The notes beneath the pieces were generated by a model. The model saw only the letters and a program-made list of their open reading frames with translations, had not been told where the DNA came from and made no database searches. A stretch of 20,943 nt of DNA, taken from positions 1 through 20,943 of the forward strand of contig CAZHMB010000011.1 of NCBI GenBank assembly GCA_964533515.1, read 5' to 3'. The translations under genes and the position numbers were made by a program. Below, one piece after another: positions 7,659-14,880 of the stretch. Positions within the stretch are counted from its first letter, which is position 1. Every line of letters starts with the position of its first letter. Source of the stretch: CAZHMB01 sp964533515. Its GTDB lineage: Archaea; Nanobdellota; Nanobdellia; Pacearchaeales; GW2011-AR1.

Positions 7659-8558
7659 TTATCCCGTTGTAACAACCACTTTCCCATCATCAATCAGAAT
7701 AGTATGTTCAGCTTGTGCAACTTTCTTTCCTGAAGATTCAACAAGCTGAGGAAAGTGGTGAAGATTTCCATTTCTTTCTAATTGGCTTAGAGCCAAAATT
7801 GCTTTGTTTCCAAATTCTTTAACTAACCAACGGGAACAAAAAGGTAGAGTTGAATAATTCTCCTCAAGATATCCTAAAATTTCTCTTGCTGCCGGGGAAC
7901 GAATTGCTTTATTGTCTTGAAGAAGATAGATCCCCGAAGAATTCCCATCTTTAACTTTTCCTGAAGCATTCTCAAAAGTTGAAAAAGGTTCAATAGCATA
8001 AAGCCCCGAAGGCAAACAACCTTCAGTATTATTTTTTATATTTAAAACAGAGATGCCTGAGTGCAAATCGTACTGATCCATTGAATGTCCTGTAAGATTA
8101 ACAATTGGCCGACAACCTTTTGCCTCAATTTTTTCTTGAATTGTCTGCCCAACTTCACTAAGAGAAATCTCAGTATCTTTCTTTATCTTTTCTATTGCTT
8201 CATTCAAAGATTCCTCTGACGCAGAAATTAGATTTTTATCCTCTTCTGAATTTTCCAAATCAAGAGTGAAAGCAGTGTCGGATAAAAAACCATCAACATG
8301 AACCCCAAAATCAACACAAATCAAACCTTCTGCCAAAGTTTCATCCTCTGCAGAAGGAGTATAATGTGCAGCAATTTCATTTATCGAAAGATTAACCGGA
8401 AACGCAGGAAAACCGCCAAGTTCAATTATCTTACCCTCTATTTTTTCAGCAATTTCTAAAAGTGGAACACCCTTTTTTACGATTGTTCTGGCATAAGCTA
8501 TAACTTGGCTTGCAATTCCTCCAGCTTTCAAAATCGATTCTTTTTCTGATGGATTCAT
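7659..8558 (-). CDS. map: Methionine aminopeptidase, type 2
   Basis: This 299-residue protein removes the initiator methionine from new proteins. It has the pita-bread fold with all expected active-site residues: His65 (HYTP), Asp83 (VDFG), Asp94 (SDTAF), His158 (LTGHSM), Glu190 (AIEP) and Glu284 (AEHTI). An insertion of about 60 residues between the last two ligands (about 220-275, including CSRWLVKEF) marks the archaeal/eukaryotic type-2 class. The length is normal. Its start overlaps the stop of the histidine-phosphatase gene by 4 bases (ATGA), so it is probably the last gene of a minus-strand operon. It converges with the second Cdc48 gene; the 64-base gap holds a G-run (about 7602-7607) and no clear stem. 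Confidence 0.95.
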   Translation of the reverse strand: MNPSEKESILKAGGIASQVIAYARTIVKKGVPLLEIAEKIEGKIIELGGFPAFPVNLSINEIAAHYTPSAEDETLAEGLICVDFGVHVDGFLSDTAFTLDLENSEEDKNLISASEESLNEAIEKIKKDTEISLSEVGQTIQEKIEAKGCRPIVNLTGHSMDQYDLHSGISVLNIKNNTEGCLPSGLYAIEPFSTFENASGKVKDGNSSGIYLLQDNKAIRSPAAREILGYLEENYSTLPFCSRWLVKEFGNKAILALSQLERNGNLHHFPQLVESSGKKVAQAEHTILIDDGKVVVTTG

Positions 8559-9118
8559 TTTAAAATATCCTTTACAACCTTGTTATCTTTAACTATTCCC
8601 CGACCTTTTTCACCCATATTTTTCCTTCTGTTCATTAAATCGCCCATTTGGTTTTGCAATTTAGCAAAATATAAAGTCATAACAGTTCCATGTGTGCATA
8701 ATAATATTTTCTTGTCTTCATATTTATTATCAATTTCTTCTACTGCCTTGCCATATCTTTCTAAAGCAGAATTTGCACTTTCCCATCCATCCGCTGAAAA
8801 ATAAAGGTTTGAAAACAATTTAGATTTCATTTCATCATATTCCTCTGAAGAAAGTGTTTCACCATCCCCTCTAACAACCTCTCCCAATTCCTTTATCTGA
8901 ATAATCTCTTTCTCAAGTTTATCTACAAGAGGTTTTATTGTTAAAAAAGATTTTTTTTCGGTTGAAGATATTAAAATGTCAACATCTTGAAACTCCGGGA
9001 TATTTTTAATCTGCCCTGCATGTTCATAGCCATCTTCTGTCAAATCCCATTCTGAGATAGAAATCTCTTTATCTATTTTTGTCTTAGCATGCCGTATAAA
9101 AACCAATTCATTATTCAT
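8555..9118 (-). CDS. Histidine phosphatase superfamily protein (phosphoglycerate mutase fold)
   Basis: This 187-residue protein starts with the superfamily signature VFIRHAKT, where His10 would be the phosphorylated residue, and has the second catalytic histidine in LLCTHGTV (His143). The usual second Arg, in the motif SSPLxRA, is replaced by SSTEKKS, so Lys56 probably takes its place. This is a common variant and argues against a classical cofactor-dependent phosphoglycerate mutase. The substrate could be a small phosphorylated metabolite or a protein; the sequence does not say. It lies between the PUA-domain gene (24 bases upstream) and methionine aminopeptidase (4-base overlap). A GGGAG about 15 bases upstream of the ATG may be its ribosome-binding site. 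Confidence 0.85.
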   Translation of the reverse strand: MNNELVFIRHAKTKIDKEISISEWDLTEDGYEHAGQIKNIPEFQDVDILISSTEKKSFLTIKPLVDKLEKEIIQIKELGEVVRGDGETLSSEEYDEMKSKLFSNLYFSADGWESANSALERYGKAVEEIDNKYEDKKILLCTHGTVMTLYFAKLQNQMGDLMNRRKNMGEKGRGIVKDNKVVKDILK

Positions 9119-9142
9119 AATTCTAACTAGAAAACTCCCTTT

Positions 9143-9649
9143 TTAAGATATTTGCTTTTCCTTCAATCTCCGATTCTTTGGAATAAAATTAGTTATCTTT
9201 TCAGCAGACGCTTGTCCGCAACCCAAGAAGTCTCCTGTTTTTTTAGACTTCATTACCACAAAACCTCTGCCATCTTCCCCATCTGCCGGAATTAAAAGTT
9301 CTCTACCTTTCATCCATTCTTCAACTTGCCCGTCATCCAATTCAACAATATTCTTTTCTATTTGATCTGCAAAAATTTGGCTGCCTTCGATACTCAAACG
9401 GATATTTCTTCTGCCATCTTTAAATTCTATAACCTTCCCAATATAAACTCCTGCCCTTTCAATATAGACAGTACATTCGAGTTCTTGAATTTCTTTCTCT
9501 GAGAAACTTCCTTGGAATAAGAAAATTCTTTCTTCTCCTCTACGTATAAGAATTCCCGGGATTTTTTCAACACCGAATCTTGAATTAATCAGACCCAGAA
9601 CATCTTTATTTTCGGATTTAGATAAGATCCTTAATTTTTGACTATTCAT
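9143..9649 (-). CDS. PUA-domain RNA-binding protein of the NOL1/NOP2-associated type
   Basis: This 168-residue protein has an N-terminal alpha/beta part containing ERAGVYIGKVIEF and NIRLSIEGSQIF, then a PUA domain from about residue 98 (KNIVELDDGQVEEWMKGREL) through GFVVMKSKKTGDFLGCGQAS to TNFIPKNRRL. The pattern resembles the archaeal family of PUA proteins linked to NOL1/NOP2 methyltransferases, in line with the methyltransferase gene two positions upstream. A likely role is to guide or assist RNA methylation or ribosome assembly; this is inference. The frame stays open to a GTG at 9658, but GGGGGGTGAT at 9663-9654 is a good match to the anti-Shine-Dalgarno sequence and fits best with the ATG at 9649, which overlaps the upstream gene's stop by 8 bases. 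Its first codons are duplicated at 9940-9958. Confidence 0.75.
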   Translation of the reverse strand: MNSQKLRILSKSENKDVLGLINSRFGVEKIPGILIRRGEERIFLFQGSFSEKEIQELECTVYIERAGVYIGKVIEFKDGRRNIRLSIEGSQIFADQIEKNIVELDDGQVEEWMKGRELLIPADGEDGRGFVVMKSKKTGDFLGCGQASAEKITNFIPKNRRLKEKQIS

Positions 9650-9652
9650 CTT
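9631..9652. repeat. 22-base direct repeat, copy 1
   Basis: This copy is identical to 9940-9961 and contains TAATTTTTGACTATTCATC. On the minus strand it covers the end of the small membrane gene (GAT GAA TAG at its stop) and the first codons of the PUA gene (ATG AAT AGT CAA AAA TTA, encoding MNSQKL). The two copies are 309 bases apart. Confidence 0.9.
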
Positions 9653-9902
9653 CATCACCCCCCTGAGAGTTCTTTAATCTGGCCTTTACTTCCTTAAGAC
9701 GCCTAGAGGATTTGGTTAGAGCGTATACGGTTGTAATAACCACGTAGCTTACCAAAAAATAAGCTCCAATCGCAAAATATTCAGATATTCTGAGTATATA
9801 CTCTGTTGAAGAACTTGTTTGCATAAAATAATAAATAGTTCCCATTCCCAGGAATATGATTATCCCTAAAATTACCCACAAAATTTTTAATATTTTTTTC
9901 AT
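9642..9902 (-). CDS. Small two-helix membrane protein, apparently inserted between two RNA-modification genes
   Basis: This 86-residue protein has two predicted membrane helices: about residues 8-27 (WVILGIIIFLGMGTIYYF) and 42-63 (YFAIGAYFLVSYVVITTVYAL). A highly charged cytoplasmic tail follows (RRLKEVKARL, ending GGDEDE). I do not recognise a family. It has its own TATA-like box just upstream. Its coding region is flanked by a 22-base direct repeat (9631-9652 and 9940-9961), and its last codons and stop are shared with the repeat. This suggests it was added between the methyltransferase and PUA genes by a duplication event. It does not resemble a transposase or any mobile element protein. 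Confidence 0.65.
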   Translation of the reverse strand: MKKILKILWVILGIIIFLGMGTIYYFMQTSSSTEYILRISEYFAIGAYFLVSYVVITTVYALTKSSRRLKEVKARLKNSQGGDEDE

Positions 9903-9920
9903 ATTTATTTAGAGGATACA

Positions 9921-9934
9921 AAGTTTTTAAACTT
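9921..9934 (-). promoter_or_regulatory. TATA-like box for the small membrane gene
   Basis: On the minus strand, GTTTAAAAAC lies within a 14-base inverted repeat centred near 9927. A start 25 bases downstream would fall at about 9903, next to the ATG at 9902, so the transcript would be practically leaderless. Confidence 0.5.
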
Positions 9935-9939
9935 TTAGT

Positions 9940-9961
9940 TTAATTTTTGACTATTCATCTT
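9940..9961. repeat. 22-base direct repeat, copy 2, with a relic gene start
   Basis: This copy is identical to 9631-9652. On the minus strand it covers the end of the methyltransferase gene (GAT GAA TAG). It also contains the out-of-place start ATG AAT AGT CAA AAA TTA, which encodes the same MNSQKL as the PUA gene but runs into a stop two codons later. It therefore reads as the stump of the original PUA start. Confidence 0.85.
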
Positions 9962-10958
9962 TTATCTCTTTAAGCTTTTTTATCCTAGAAACAAAAAAAC
10001 CCTCAGTGTTGCTGTCGTGCGGATACACCCTTCGGGTTTTCTCAACTTCTTTATTAAATTCTTTACCTTTCCAAGACCGAACACCGTTTCTCGCATTCAA
10101 TTCTTTAGGAAGTTCAGGAACAAGAACTTCTATTTTATCTGAGAACTTTTCCAGTACCCAATCGATTATTCCTTCATTTTCTTCAGGCGCGTGAGTGCAA
10201 GTCGAATAAATCATTTCTCCACCCTCTTTCAAAATACCAAGAGCAGTAGAAATCATCTGCTTCTGAAGTCCGCTAAGTTGAAAGATCGTATTCGGGTTCC
10301 ACATAATATATGTTTTTGGAGAGCTTCTCAATGTGCCTTCACCTGAGCAAGGAGCATCAACTAAAATTCGATCAAACTTTGTATCAAAGTTATATTTTGC
10401 AATCCGTTTGCAAAAGGCAGGGCCATCTTTTCTTGTGACTATTGTATTTGTAACTCCACATCTTTCTAGATTAGATGAAAGAATTTTCAATCTCCCAAGA
10501 GAAACTTCATTTGCGATTATTGTCCCCGTATTTTTCATCTTCGAAGCCATTTGCGTAGTCTTACTTCCAGGAGCAGCAGCCAAATCCAGAATCAATTCAT
10601 TTTCTTGGGGTTTCAAAGCCAAAACGGGAAGCATAGATGCAAGTTCTTGAACATAATAATATCCCAAAAGATGCTCAAGACTTCTTCCAAGCTCTCCGGG
10701 TTGTAATTCAGAATCAATAATCATAACTTCAGGAAAATCCTTCCAAGGCTGCGAGATTTTCCAAGCATAATTTTTCTCCAGTTGTTCTTTAAGTTTCTCA
10801 GCAGAAATTTTCAAAGTATTACAACGAATTGATTTAACCGGATAAACTTCAAGAATATCTAGATAAGCCTCCAAATCTTTCTCTTCAGTAAGTAAAAGTT
10901 TTATTCTTTCCAAAAACTCTGGTTTAAGTTCTGGCTTCGGCCGTGGTTTTCTATTCAT
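9951..10958 (-). CDS. NOL1/NOP2/Sun-type RNA cytosine-5 methyltransferase
   Basis: This 335-residue SAM-dependent enzyme methylates C5 of cytosine in tRNA or rRNA. The N-terminal substrate-binding part (about 1-100) contains the family motif RCNTLK (45-50). The catalytic domain shows the SAM motif DLAAAPGSKT (125-134), DAPCSGEG with Cys204 and STCTHAPEENE with Cys254. Those are the two cysteines used by this family, one as nucleophile and one for product release. The C-terminus NTEGFFVSRIKK is typical. It lacks a fused PUA domain; a separate PUA protein is encoded two genes downstream. TTATAAAC lies about 25 bases before the ATG, so the mRNA should be leaderless. Whether the target is tRNA or rRNA cannot be told from sequence. 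Confidence 0.94.
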   Translation of the reverse strand: MNRKPRPKPELKPEFLERIKLLLTEEKDLEAYLDILEVYPVKSIRCNTLKISAEKLKEQLEKNYAWKISQPWKDFPEVMIIDSELQPGELGRSLEHLLGYYYVQELASMLPVLALKPQENELILDLAAAPGSKTTQMASKMKNTGTIIANEVSLGRLKILSSNLERCGVTNTIVTRKDGPAFCKRIAKYNFDTKFDRILVDAPCSGEGTLRSSPKTYIMWNPNTIFQLSGLQKQMISTALGILKEGGEMIYSTCTHAPEENEGIIDWVLEKFSDKIEVLVPELPKELNARNGVRSWKGKEFNKEVEKTRRVYPHDSNTEGFFVSRIKKLKEIKDE

Positions 10959-10976
10959 AAAAAAATCAAAGAGAAG

Positions 10977-10987
10977 GAGTTTATAAG
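10977..10987 (-). promoter_or_regulatory. TATA box for the methyltransferase operon
   Basis: On the minus strand, CTTATAAACTC is centred about 25 bases before the ATG at 10958, which predicts a leaderless transcript. The 58-base gap to the antiporter gene holds nothing else. Confidence 0.65.
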
Positions 10988-11016
10988 ATTGACTGTGAGG
11001 GGATTACTCAGAGAAT

Positions 11017-11982
11017 CTAGAAGATAGCAAATATCTTTGCCATGTAAAGCACATAAGCTAATAGTAAGATTATCCCTTCCCAGATAGTTAATTGCCTATC
11101 TTGTATCATAAAGAAATAAAGCAGACTTGCCCCAAGCATTAGTGGAAGACTGAACAAGACAATTGTACTTGGAACTGTTAATGCCCCAAATAATGATGCG
11201 ATTCCAAGAACCCCAAAAGAATTGAAAATATTTGAACCCAAGACATTACCAAAAGCCATGCCCGCGTTTCCTTTTCTTGCGGCCGAGATACCCACCGATA
11301 ATTCTGGAAGAGAAGTACCTATAGCTACAGCACTTATAGCGATTATATCTTTTCCTATATTAAATATGTCTGAGATATGGATAACAGAAGCAACAACATA
11401 TTTCGCTCCAAAGAAAATAAAAACACCGCTAACCAAAACTATAACAAATTGCCAAAGAACCCCCTCCCTCTTTAGTTCTTTTTTATCCCTTTTTATTTCT
11501 TTTTCTTCCTTTGAACCATGTTTCTTAGCAATAGCCCCCGCAAAAGAAAAATAGGTGATAACCCCTATGATTCCGATAATTCCTTCCCACCGATTTATTA
11601 CTCCGTCAAATGCAACTATGAAGATAAAAAGTGCAGAAGCAAAAAAGATTGGCAAATCAACTCTCCAGATTTCATAATCTGTTTCTATCTTCTTTGCCAC
11701 TATTCCGACAATACCCAATATAAGTAGAATATTCGCTATATTAGAACCTACAACATTACCAATAACAATTTCTGAGGCATTGGAAGTAACAGCAAATATG
11801 GAAGAGATTAATTCAGGTAAAGAAGTACCTATGGCAACAATTGTTACACCAACAACAAATGCCGGAATACCCCAGCGAATACCTATCTTTTCAGCAGCTT
11901 CAGTAAAATAATCACTTGCCTTCAATAAGACAGCAAGAGCTATAATAAAAACAAGGATCCAAATTATAATTATTGCCACCAT
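11017..11982 (-). CDS. Calcium/sodium antiporter (CaCA family)
   Basis: This 321-residue membrane protein has about ten hydrophobic helices. The two inverted alpha repeats of the CaCA exchanger family are clear: GTSLPE at 52-57 with GNVVGSNI at 75-82, and GTSLPE at 222-227 with GNVLGSNI at 245-252. These carry the ion-binding acidic and polar residues. A charged cytoplasmic loop (about 153-173, KKHGSKEEKEIKRDKK) divides the two halves. The architecture matches prokaryotic exchangers such as the Methanocaldococcus NCX. It probably exports Ca2+ or another cation in exchange for Na+ or H+. It starts 3 bases after the stop of the upstream membrane gene and forms an operon with it and the TrmB regulator, so it may be regulated in response to ions or metabolites. 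Confidence 0.93.
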   Translation of the reverse strand: MVAIIIIWILVFIIALAVLLKASDYFTEAAEKIGIRWGIPAFVVGVTIVAIGTSLPELISSIFAVTSNASEIVIGNVVGSNIANILLILGIVGIVAKKIETDYEIWRVDLPIFFASALFIFIVAFDGVINRWEGIIGIIGVITYFSFAGAIAKKHGSKEEKEIKRDKKELKREGVLWQFVIVLVSGVFIFFGAKYVVASVIHISDIFNIGKDIIAISAVAIGTSLPELSVGISAARKGNAGMAFGNVLGSNIFNSFGVLGIASLFGALTVPSTIVLFSLPLMLGASLLYFFMIQDRQLTIWEGIILLLAYVLYMAKIFAIF

Positions 11983-11985
11983 CTT

Positions 11986-12825
11986 TTATATTTTAATTAA
12001 TTTTATTTTCGGCTTTTCTCCGGGTTCATGTAAACCTAACCGATATTCAGTCACATTCTTAGGAACTTTATACCAGCCTTTCTTTATCAAATACTGGTTG
12101 TAATATCTTGGTTTACCCATTGCTTCAAATAACTCTTGACCAGATTCGGGGACGATTCCCCCGCCGCTTCCTTTTAAATTTTGAAGATCTCTTATCTTTA
12201 GTAAGACCAAGATAAGCGTAGTAGATAGAAGAACGCTAATTATTTGAGAGTAGAGAGCATCCACCCTTAGATAGAAGATACAAAAAAGGATAATAGAAGC
12301 AAGGACAATCAAAACAGTCCAATTTCCAAGGCCCATCTTTGACCTAGATTTAGACGAAGCAGCATTCCTATTGGCCTCAATATTTGTTAATTCTTCTAAC
12401 ATCCAAGAAAAGGCCATGGAGTTCTTTATAGGTTTTAACTTTCTAACCGCATCCCACATTTCCAAGAAGTAAGCCCGGTTAACTTTGTAGGGATATTCTT
12501 TAGAACCGTAGCTATCGTAAACGGAAATATAATATTTATCAATAAGTTCTCTTATCTTCCCAGAAAATTTTTCCCCGTTTATTTGCGCTGTTTTATAGAA
12601 AGAAAGAAAAAATGCATCTTCTTGTATGGCTGAAGATTGAATATTTACAAATTTCTGATAATTCCCAGAAAGAAAGTACCCAACCAGTATGGCAAAAATA
12701 AAAGTACTAACTGTCACAATTATTAAAACATCTTCAGAGACCCCGTAGCCCGGGACAAATATCGCGATTATCGCAAAGATAATAAGAGCAACAACACTCC
12801 CTTTTATAGCACCTACGTATTTCAT
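11986..12825 (-). CDS. Four-helix membrane protein of unknown function
   Basis: This 279-residue protein has two N-terminal membrane helices (about 10-25 and 33-52), a soluble region of about 110 residues, two more helices (about 169-186 and 192-210) and a cytoplasmic tail of about 70 residues. The arrangement, together with the segment NIQSSAIQEDAFFLSFYKTA after helix 2, recalls DUF4239/bestrophin-like membrane proteins, but I hold that only weakly. It lies between the TrmB regulator and the antiporter in the same direction. The short upstream gap has an A/T-rich TATA-like stretch (about 12846-12860) that could give a second promoter. A role as partner of the exchanger or as a channel is plausible from context only. 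Confidence 0.75.
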   Translation of the reverse strand: MKYVGAIKGSVVALIIFAIIAIFVPGYGVSEDVLIIVTVSTFIFAILVGYFLSGNYQKFVNIQSSAIQEDAFFLSFYKTAQINGEKFSGKIRELIDKYYISVYDSYGSKEYPYKVNRAYFLEMWDAVRKLKPIKNSMAFSWMLEELTNIEANRNAASSKSRSKMGLGNWTVLIVLASIILFCIFYLRVDALYSQIISVLLSTTLILVLLKIRDLQNLKGSGGGIVPESGQELFEAMGKPRYYNQYLIKKGWYKVPKNVTEYRLGLHEPGEKPKIKLIKI

Positions 12826-12854
12826 TTTACATCAATCAATCGTTTCTTTTATTT

Positions 12855-13553
12855 TTAAAACTTCTGCTTCCACATTAGATTAAAATAATTAAGATAGCTT
12901 TTAGCAACATCTTTATTTTCAACAAGAACGACAAGAAGAGGTTCCGAGAAAACAAAGATTGCAATCTTATGGCCGTAGACAATTGTTGAAGTAGGTGAAA
13001 AATATTCTTTTGGTATAAATTTAAATTTGGAATTTTTTGATTTGACAATCTTTGCGCCTTGTTTTACTAAAACCCTTTCTTTAATCTTCGCGGCCTCGAT
13101 CTTTCTCATAAACTGCTCGGTTTCAATAGGTAAAACCTCTTGAAATCTCCCCTCTTCCCCAAATACCACATAATCTTGCCCGACTTTGATTATATCTTTT
13201 AGTGTATGTTTAATTCCTTCTTTACCTCGATAAATCTCTGCTTTTGTTTTCTCATCCTTCAAAGCCATAATTTCTTCAAGCTTTGGAAGGGATTCCTTCA
13301 ACTCTTTTTCCTTTTCCTTTAAATCTTCAAGAAGTTTTTTTGGTTCAATTGCTGAAAAATACTTGACATTACTCTCAACAAAGTAACTAACTATTGCTTT
13401 GTCAATCATTTTTTGCAAAATGCTGTAGCACAATGTTCTTTCAATACTCGAAGCTTCAGAAATCTCACTTGCCGTTGCCTTTCCAAGTCTCAACAGAACC
13501 AAATAAATCTTTTTTTCTTTTTCTTCAAATCCGATTTTACTTAATATTTCCAT
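12855..13553 (-). CDS. TrmB-family transcriptional regulator
   Basis: This 232-residue protein has the TrmB layout. A winged helix-turn-helix covers about 1-70 (LSKIGFEEKEKKIYLVLLRLGKATASEIS, followed by the recognition helix around RTLCYSILQKM). A short coiled coil, KKLLEDLKEKEKELKESLP, covers about 72-95, and the C-terminal effector domain of about 130 residues contains AEIYRGKEGI and VYGHKIAIFVF. TrmB proteins sense sugars or other small molecules and repress or activate genes near TATA boxes. It begins an operon with a membrane protein and a cation antiporter, and shares a divergent promoter region with the receiver-domain operon. The palindrome at 13584-13602 is a candidate binding site. 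The ligand is unknown. Confidence 0.9.
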   Translation of the reverse strand: MEILSKIGFEEKEKKIYLVLLRLGKATASEISEASSIERTLCYSILQKMIDKAIVSYFVESNVKYFSAIEPKKLLEDLKEKEKELKESLPKLEEIMALKDEKTKAEIYRGKEGIKHTLKDIIKVGQDYVVFGEEGRFQEVLPIETEQFMRKIEAAKIKERVLVKQGAKIVKSKNSKFKFIPKEYFSPTSTIVYGHKIAIFVFSEPLLVVLVENKDVAKSYLNYFNLMWKQKF

Positions 13554-13575
13554 GATCTAATTCTGAATTCAAACT

Positions 13576-13616
13576 ATTTAAATGTTGTGAATATTTAACA
13601 ACAAAGGTATAAAAGA
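13576..13616. promoter_or_regulatory. Divergent promoters with a palindrome between the TATA boxes
   Basis: ATTTAAAT (13576-13583) is placed 25 bases before the TrmB start on the minus strand. GGTATAAAAG (13606-13615) is the TATA box of the plus-strand receiver operon, giving a leader of about 15 bases. Between them lies GTTGTGAATATTTAACAAC (13584-13602), an imperfect inverted repeat with outer arms GTTGT and ACAAC and 7 of 9 paired positions. It abuts one TATA box and lies 3 bases from the start of the other, where a bound regulator could block TBP/TFB on both sides. Confidence 0.6.
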
Positions 13617-13649
13617 AAGGGTGTTATTACTATATTGAAGTAAAACAAA

Positions 13650-14066
13650 ATGAAAACAAACGAACAAACAACAAATCAACCTCTTGAAAAAAGAGCACTT
13701 GTCGTTGAAGATGACCCTAGCGCTAGAGGAATTATTAGAAGAGCAACTGAAGAATATCGAGAAAGAATAGATTATGCTACAAATGTTCAAGATGGCTTAG
13801 ATTTAGTTCATAAATCCATAGAACAAGCTAGACCTTACGGAGTTGCTTACATGGACATTGGGCTTCCTTCTTGCGAGGGTGGAGAAATGAATCGGGGTGG
13901 AGGAGTAAGGGTTATTAGAGAGCTAGGGGAAAGTTCTCCAGATACAGAAATTGTCGTCATGAGTAGCCATGCAAACCATATGGCAGAAAAAATGGGAATG
14001 AGAGCTGTAGATAAATTAAAAGCTGGAGAAGATTTAGCTAAATATTTAGGAGGGGGAGCAAATTAA
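13650..14066 (+). CDS. Stand-alone response-regulator receiver domain
   Basis: This 138-residue protein is a CheY-like receiver with no output domain. It has the acidic triad Glu20-Asp21-Asp22 (ALVVEDDPSARG), phospho-acceptor Asp69 (YMDIGLP), Ser105 or Ser106 (VVMSSHAN) in the Ser/Thr position and Lys122 (VDKLKAG). All conserved switch residues are present, so it should be phosphorylatable. A Gly-rich loop (CEGGEMNRGGGV, about 75-86) after the acceptor is longer than usual. It is the first gene of a five-gene operon with no histidine kinase and divergent from TrmB. GGAGG at 14049-14053, in its last codons, provides the ribosome-binding site for the next gene. Confidence 0.88.
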   Translation: MKTNEQTTNQPLEKRALVVEDDPSARGIIRRATEEYRERIDYATNVQDGLDLVHKSIEQARPYGVAYMDIGLPSCEGGEMNRGGGVRVIRELGESSPDTEIVVMSSHANHMAEKMGMRAVDKLKAGEDLAKYLGGGAN

Positions 14067-14067
14067 A

Positions 14068-14358
14068 ATGGAATTGGATGATACAAAATATTGGGAAATG
14101 ACAACACATCCGAAAGGGAAACGATGGACTGAAAGACAGATACTCATATTCAAAGCAAGAAGCAAGGATCATGCTAATGAATTGGGAGATAGACATCTTC
14201 AAACAGTAACCGAAGCTAGGGATGGCTATGGATTACAATCAGAATTAAGAGAGAAGATAATCGTGGAAGTAGATAGACAAAAGTACGAAAATTATCTAAA
14301 AGATGTGGGACTTAATGAACAAACCTTGGATTGGATGATGGGAGTAACAACTAGATAA
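14068..14358 (+). CDS. Small protein of unknown function
   Basis: This 96-residue, soluble, charged protein has a tryptophan-bearing start (TKYWEM, then KGKRWTERQILIFKA) and a helical C-terminal half (REKIIVEVDRQKYENYLKDV). I see no signal peptide, membrane segment or metal motif and do not recognise a family. It starts exactly 1 base after the receiver gene (TAAAATG junction), so the two are translated together. It may be the output or partner of the receiver proteins in this operon; that is inference from position. Confidence 0.7.
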   Translation: MELDDTKYWEMTTHPKGKRWTERQILIFKARSKDHANELGDRHLQTVTEARDGYGLQSELREKIIVEVDRQKYENYLKDVGLNEQTLDWMMGVTTR

Positions 14359-14359
14359 A

Positions 14360-14506
14360 ATGACAAAACAAGAATTCACAATAACAAAGAAAATAGCAAA
14401 ACATGGAAAGCAAGCAATAATCATTGTCCCCTCCATAATCCAAGATAAACTTTCACCAGGAACATTGACCCGGGTTACTATTGAGGTAATAGAAAAAAGA
14501 CAATAA
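14360..14506 (+). CDS. Short AbrB/SpoVT-like protein
   Basis: This 48-residue frame lies exactly between its neighbours, with 1-base spacing on each side (TAAAATG at both junctions). The sequence ITKKIAKHGKQAIIIVPSI followed by KLSPGTLTRVTIEVIE has the looped-hinge beta pattern of AbrB/SpoVT swapped-hairpin proteins: a strand, HGKQ turn, IIVP strand, a short helix, then LxPGTxVxVxI. Such peptides dimerise to bind DNA or act as antitoxins. It is small, but its exact fit in the operon and its domain-like pattern make it a credible gene. It may be the DNA-binding output of the receiver cluster. Confidence 0.7.
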   Translation: MTKQEFTITKKIAKHGKQAIIIVPSIIQDKLSPGTLTRVTIEVIEKRQ

Positions 14507-14507
14507 A

Positions 14508-14879
14508 ATGGAAAAACAAACAAGATTATTAGTCGTTGATGATGAATGGGAGAAGATGGGGCTAAAATGTCTCATAGACTCTATGTTGGAGGATGACTTT
14601 TACGATATCGATTACGCTAACTCTGCAGCACAAGCAAAGAGGAGATTGGGGGCACAGGAATACTCAATAGTGTTAAGTGATATTGATATGGAGAAAAGAG
14701 GGATCGGTATAAGTTTAGCGGAACATATCAGAGATACTTATGGAATCCCAGTAGTCTTTCACTCGGGAAATGATGAGCACAGGGCCGCGGTTGAAGAAAG
14801 AGGTTTCGAATTTTATGATAAAAAAGATCTCTGTTCCACAATAGAACGATTAAAAGAACTGAAAGGAGGGAAAAAATAA
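14508..14879 (+). CDS. Second stand-alone receiver domain
   Basis: This 123-residue CheY-like receiver has Asp11-Asp12 (LLVVDDEW), phospho-acceptor Asp58 (VLSDIDM), Ser86 (VVFHSGN) and Lys105 or Lys106 (FYDKKDL). The middle contains a recognisable alpha3/beta4 region, AEHIRDTYGIPVVFHSG. No output domain follows; the protein ends KGGKK right after alpha5. It differs strongly from the receiver at 13650-14066, so it is not a recent duplicate. AAAGGAGGG at 14862-14870 is a strong ribosome-binding site for the following gene, 10 bases before its ATG. Confidence 0.87.
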   Translation: MEKQTRLLVVDDEWEKMGLKCLIDSMLEDDFYDIDYANSAAQAKRRLGAQEYSIVLSDIDMEKRGIGISLAEHIRDTYGIPVVFHSGNDEHRAAVEERGFEFYDKKDLCSTIERLKELKGGKK

Positions 14880-14880
14880 A

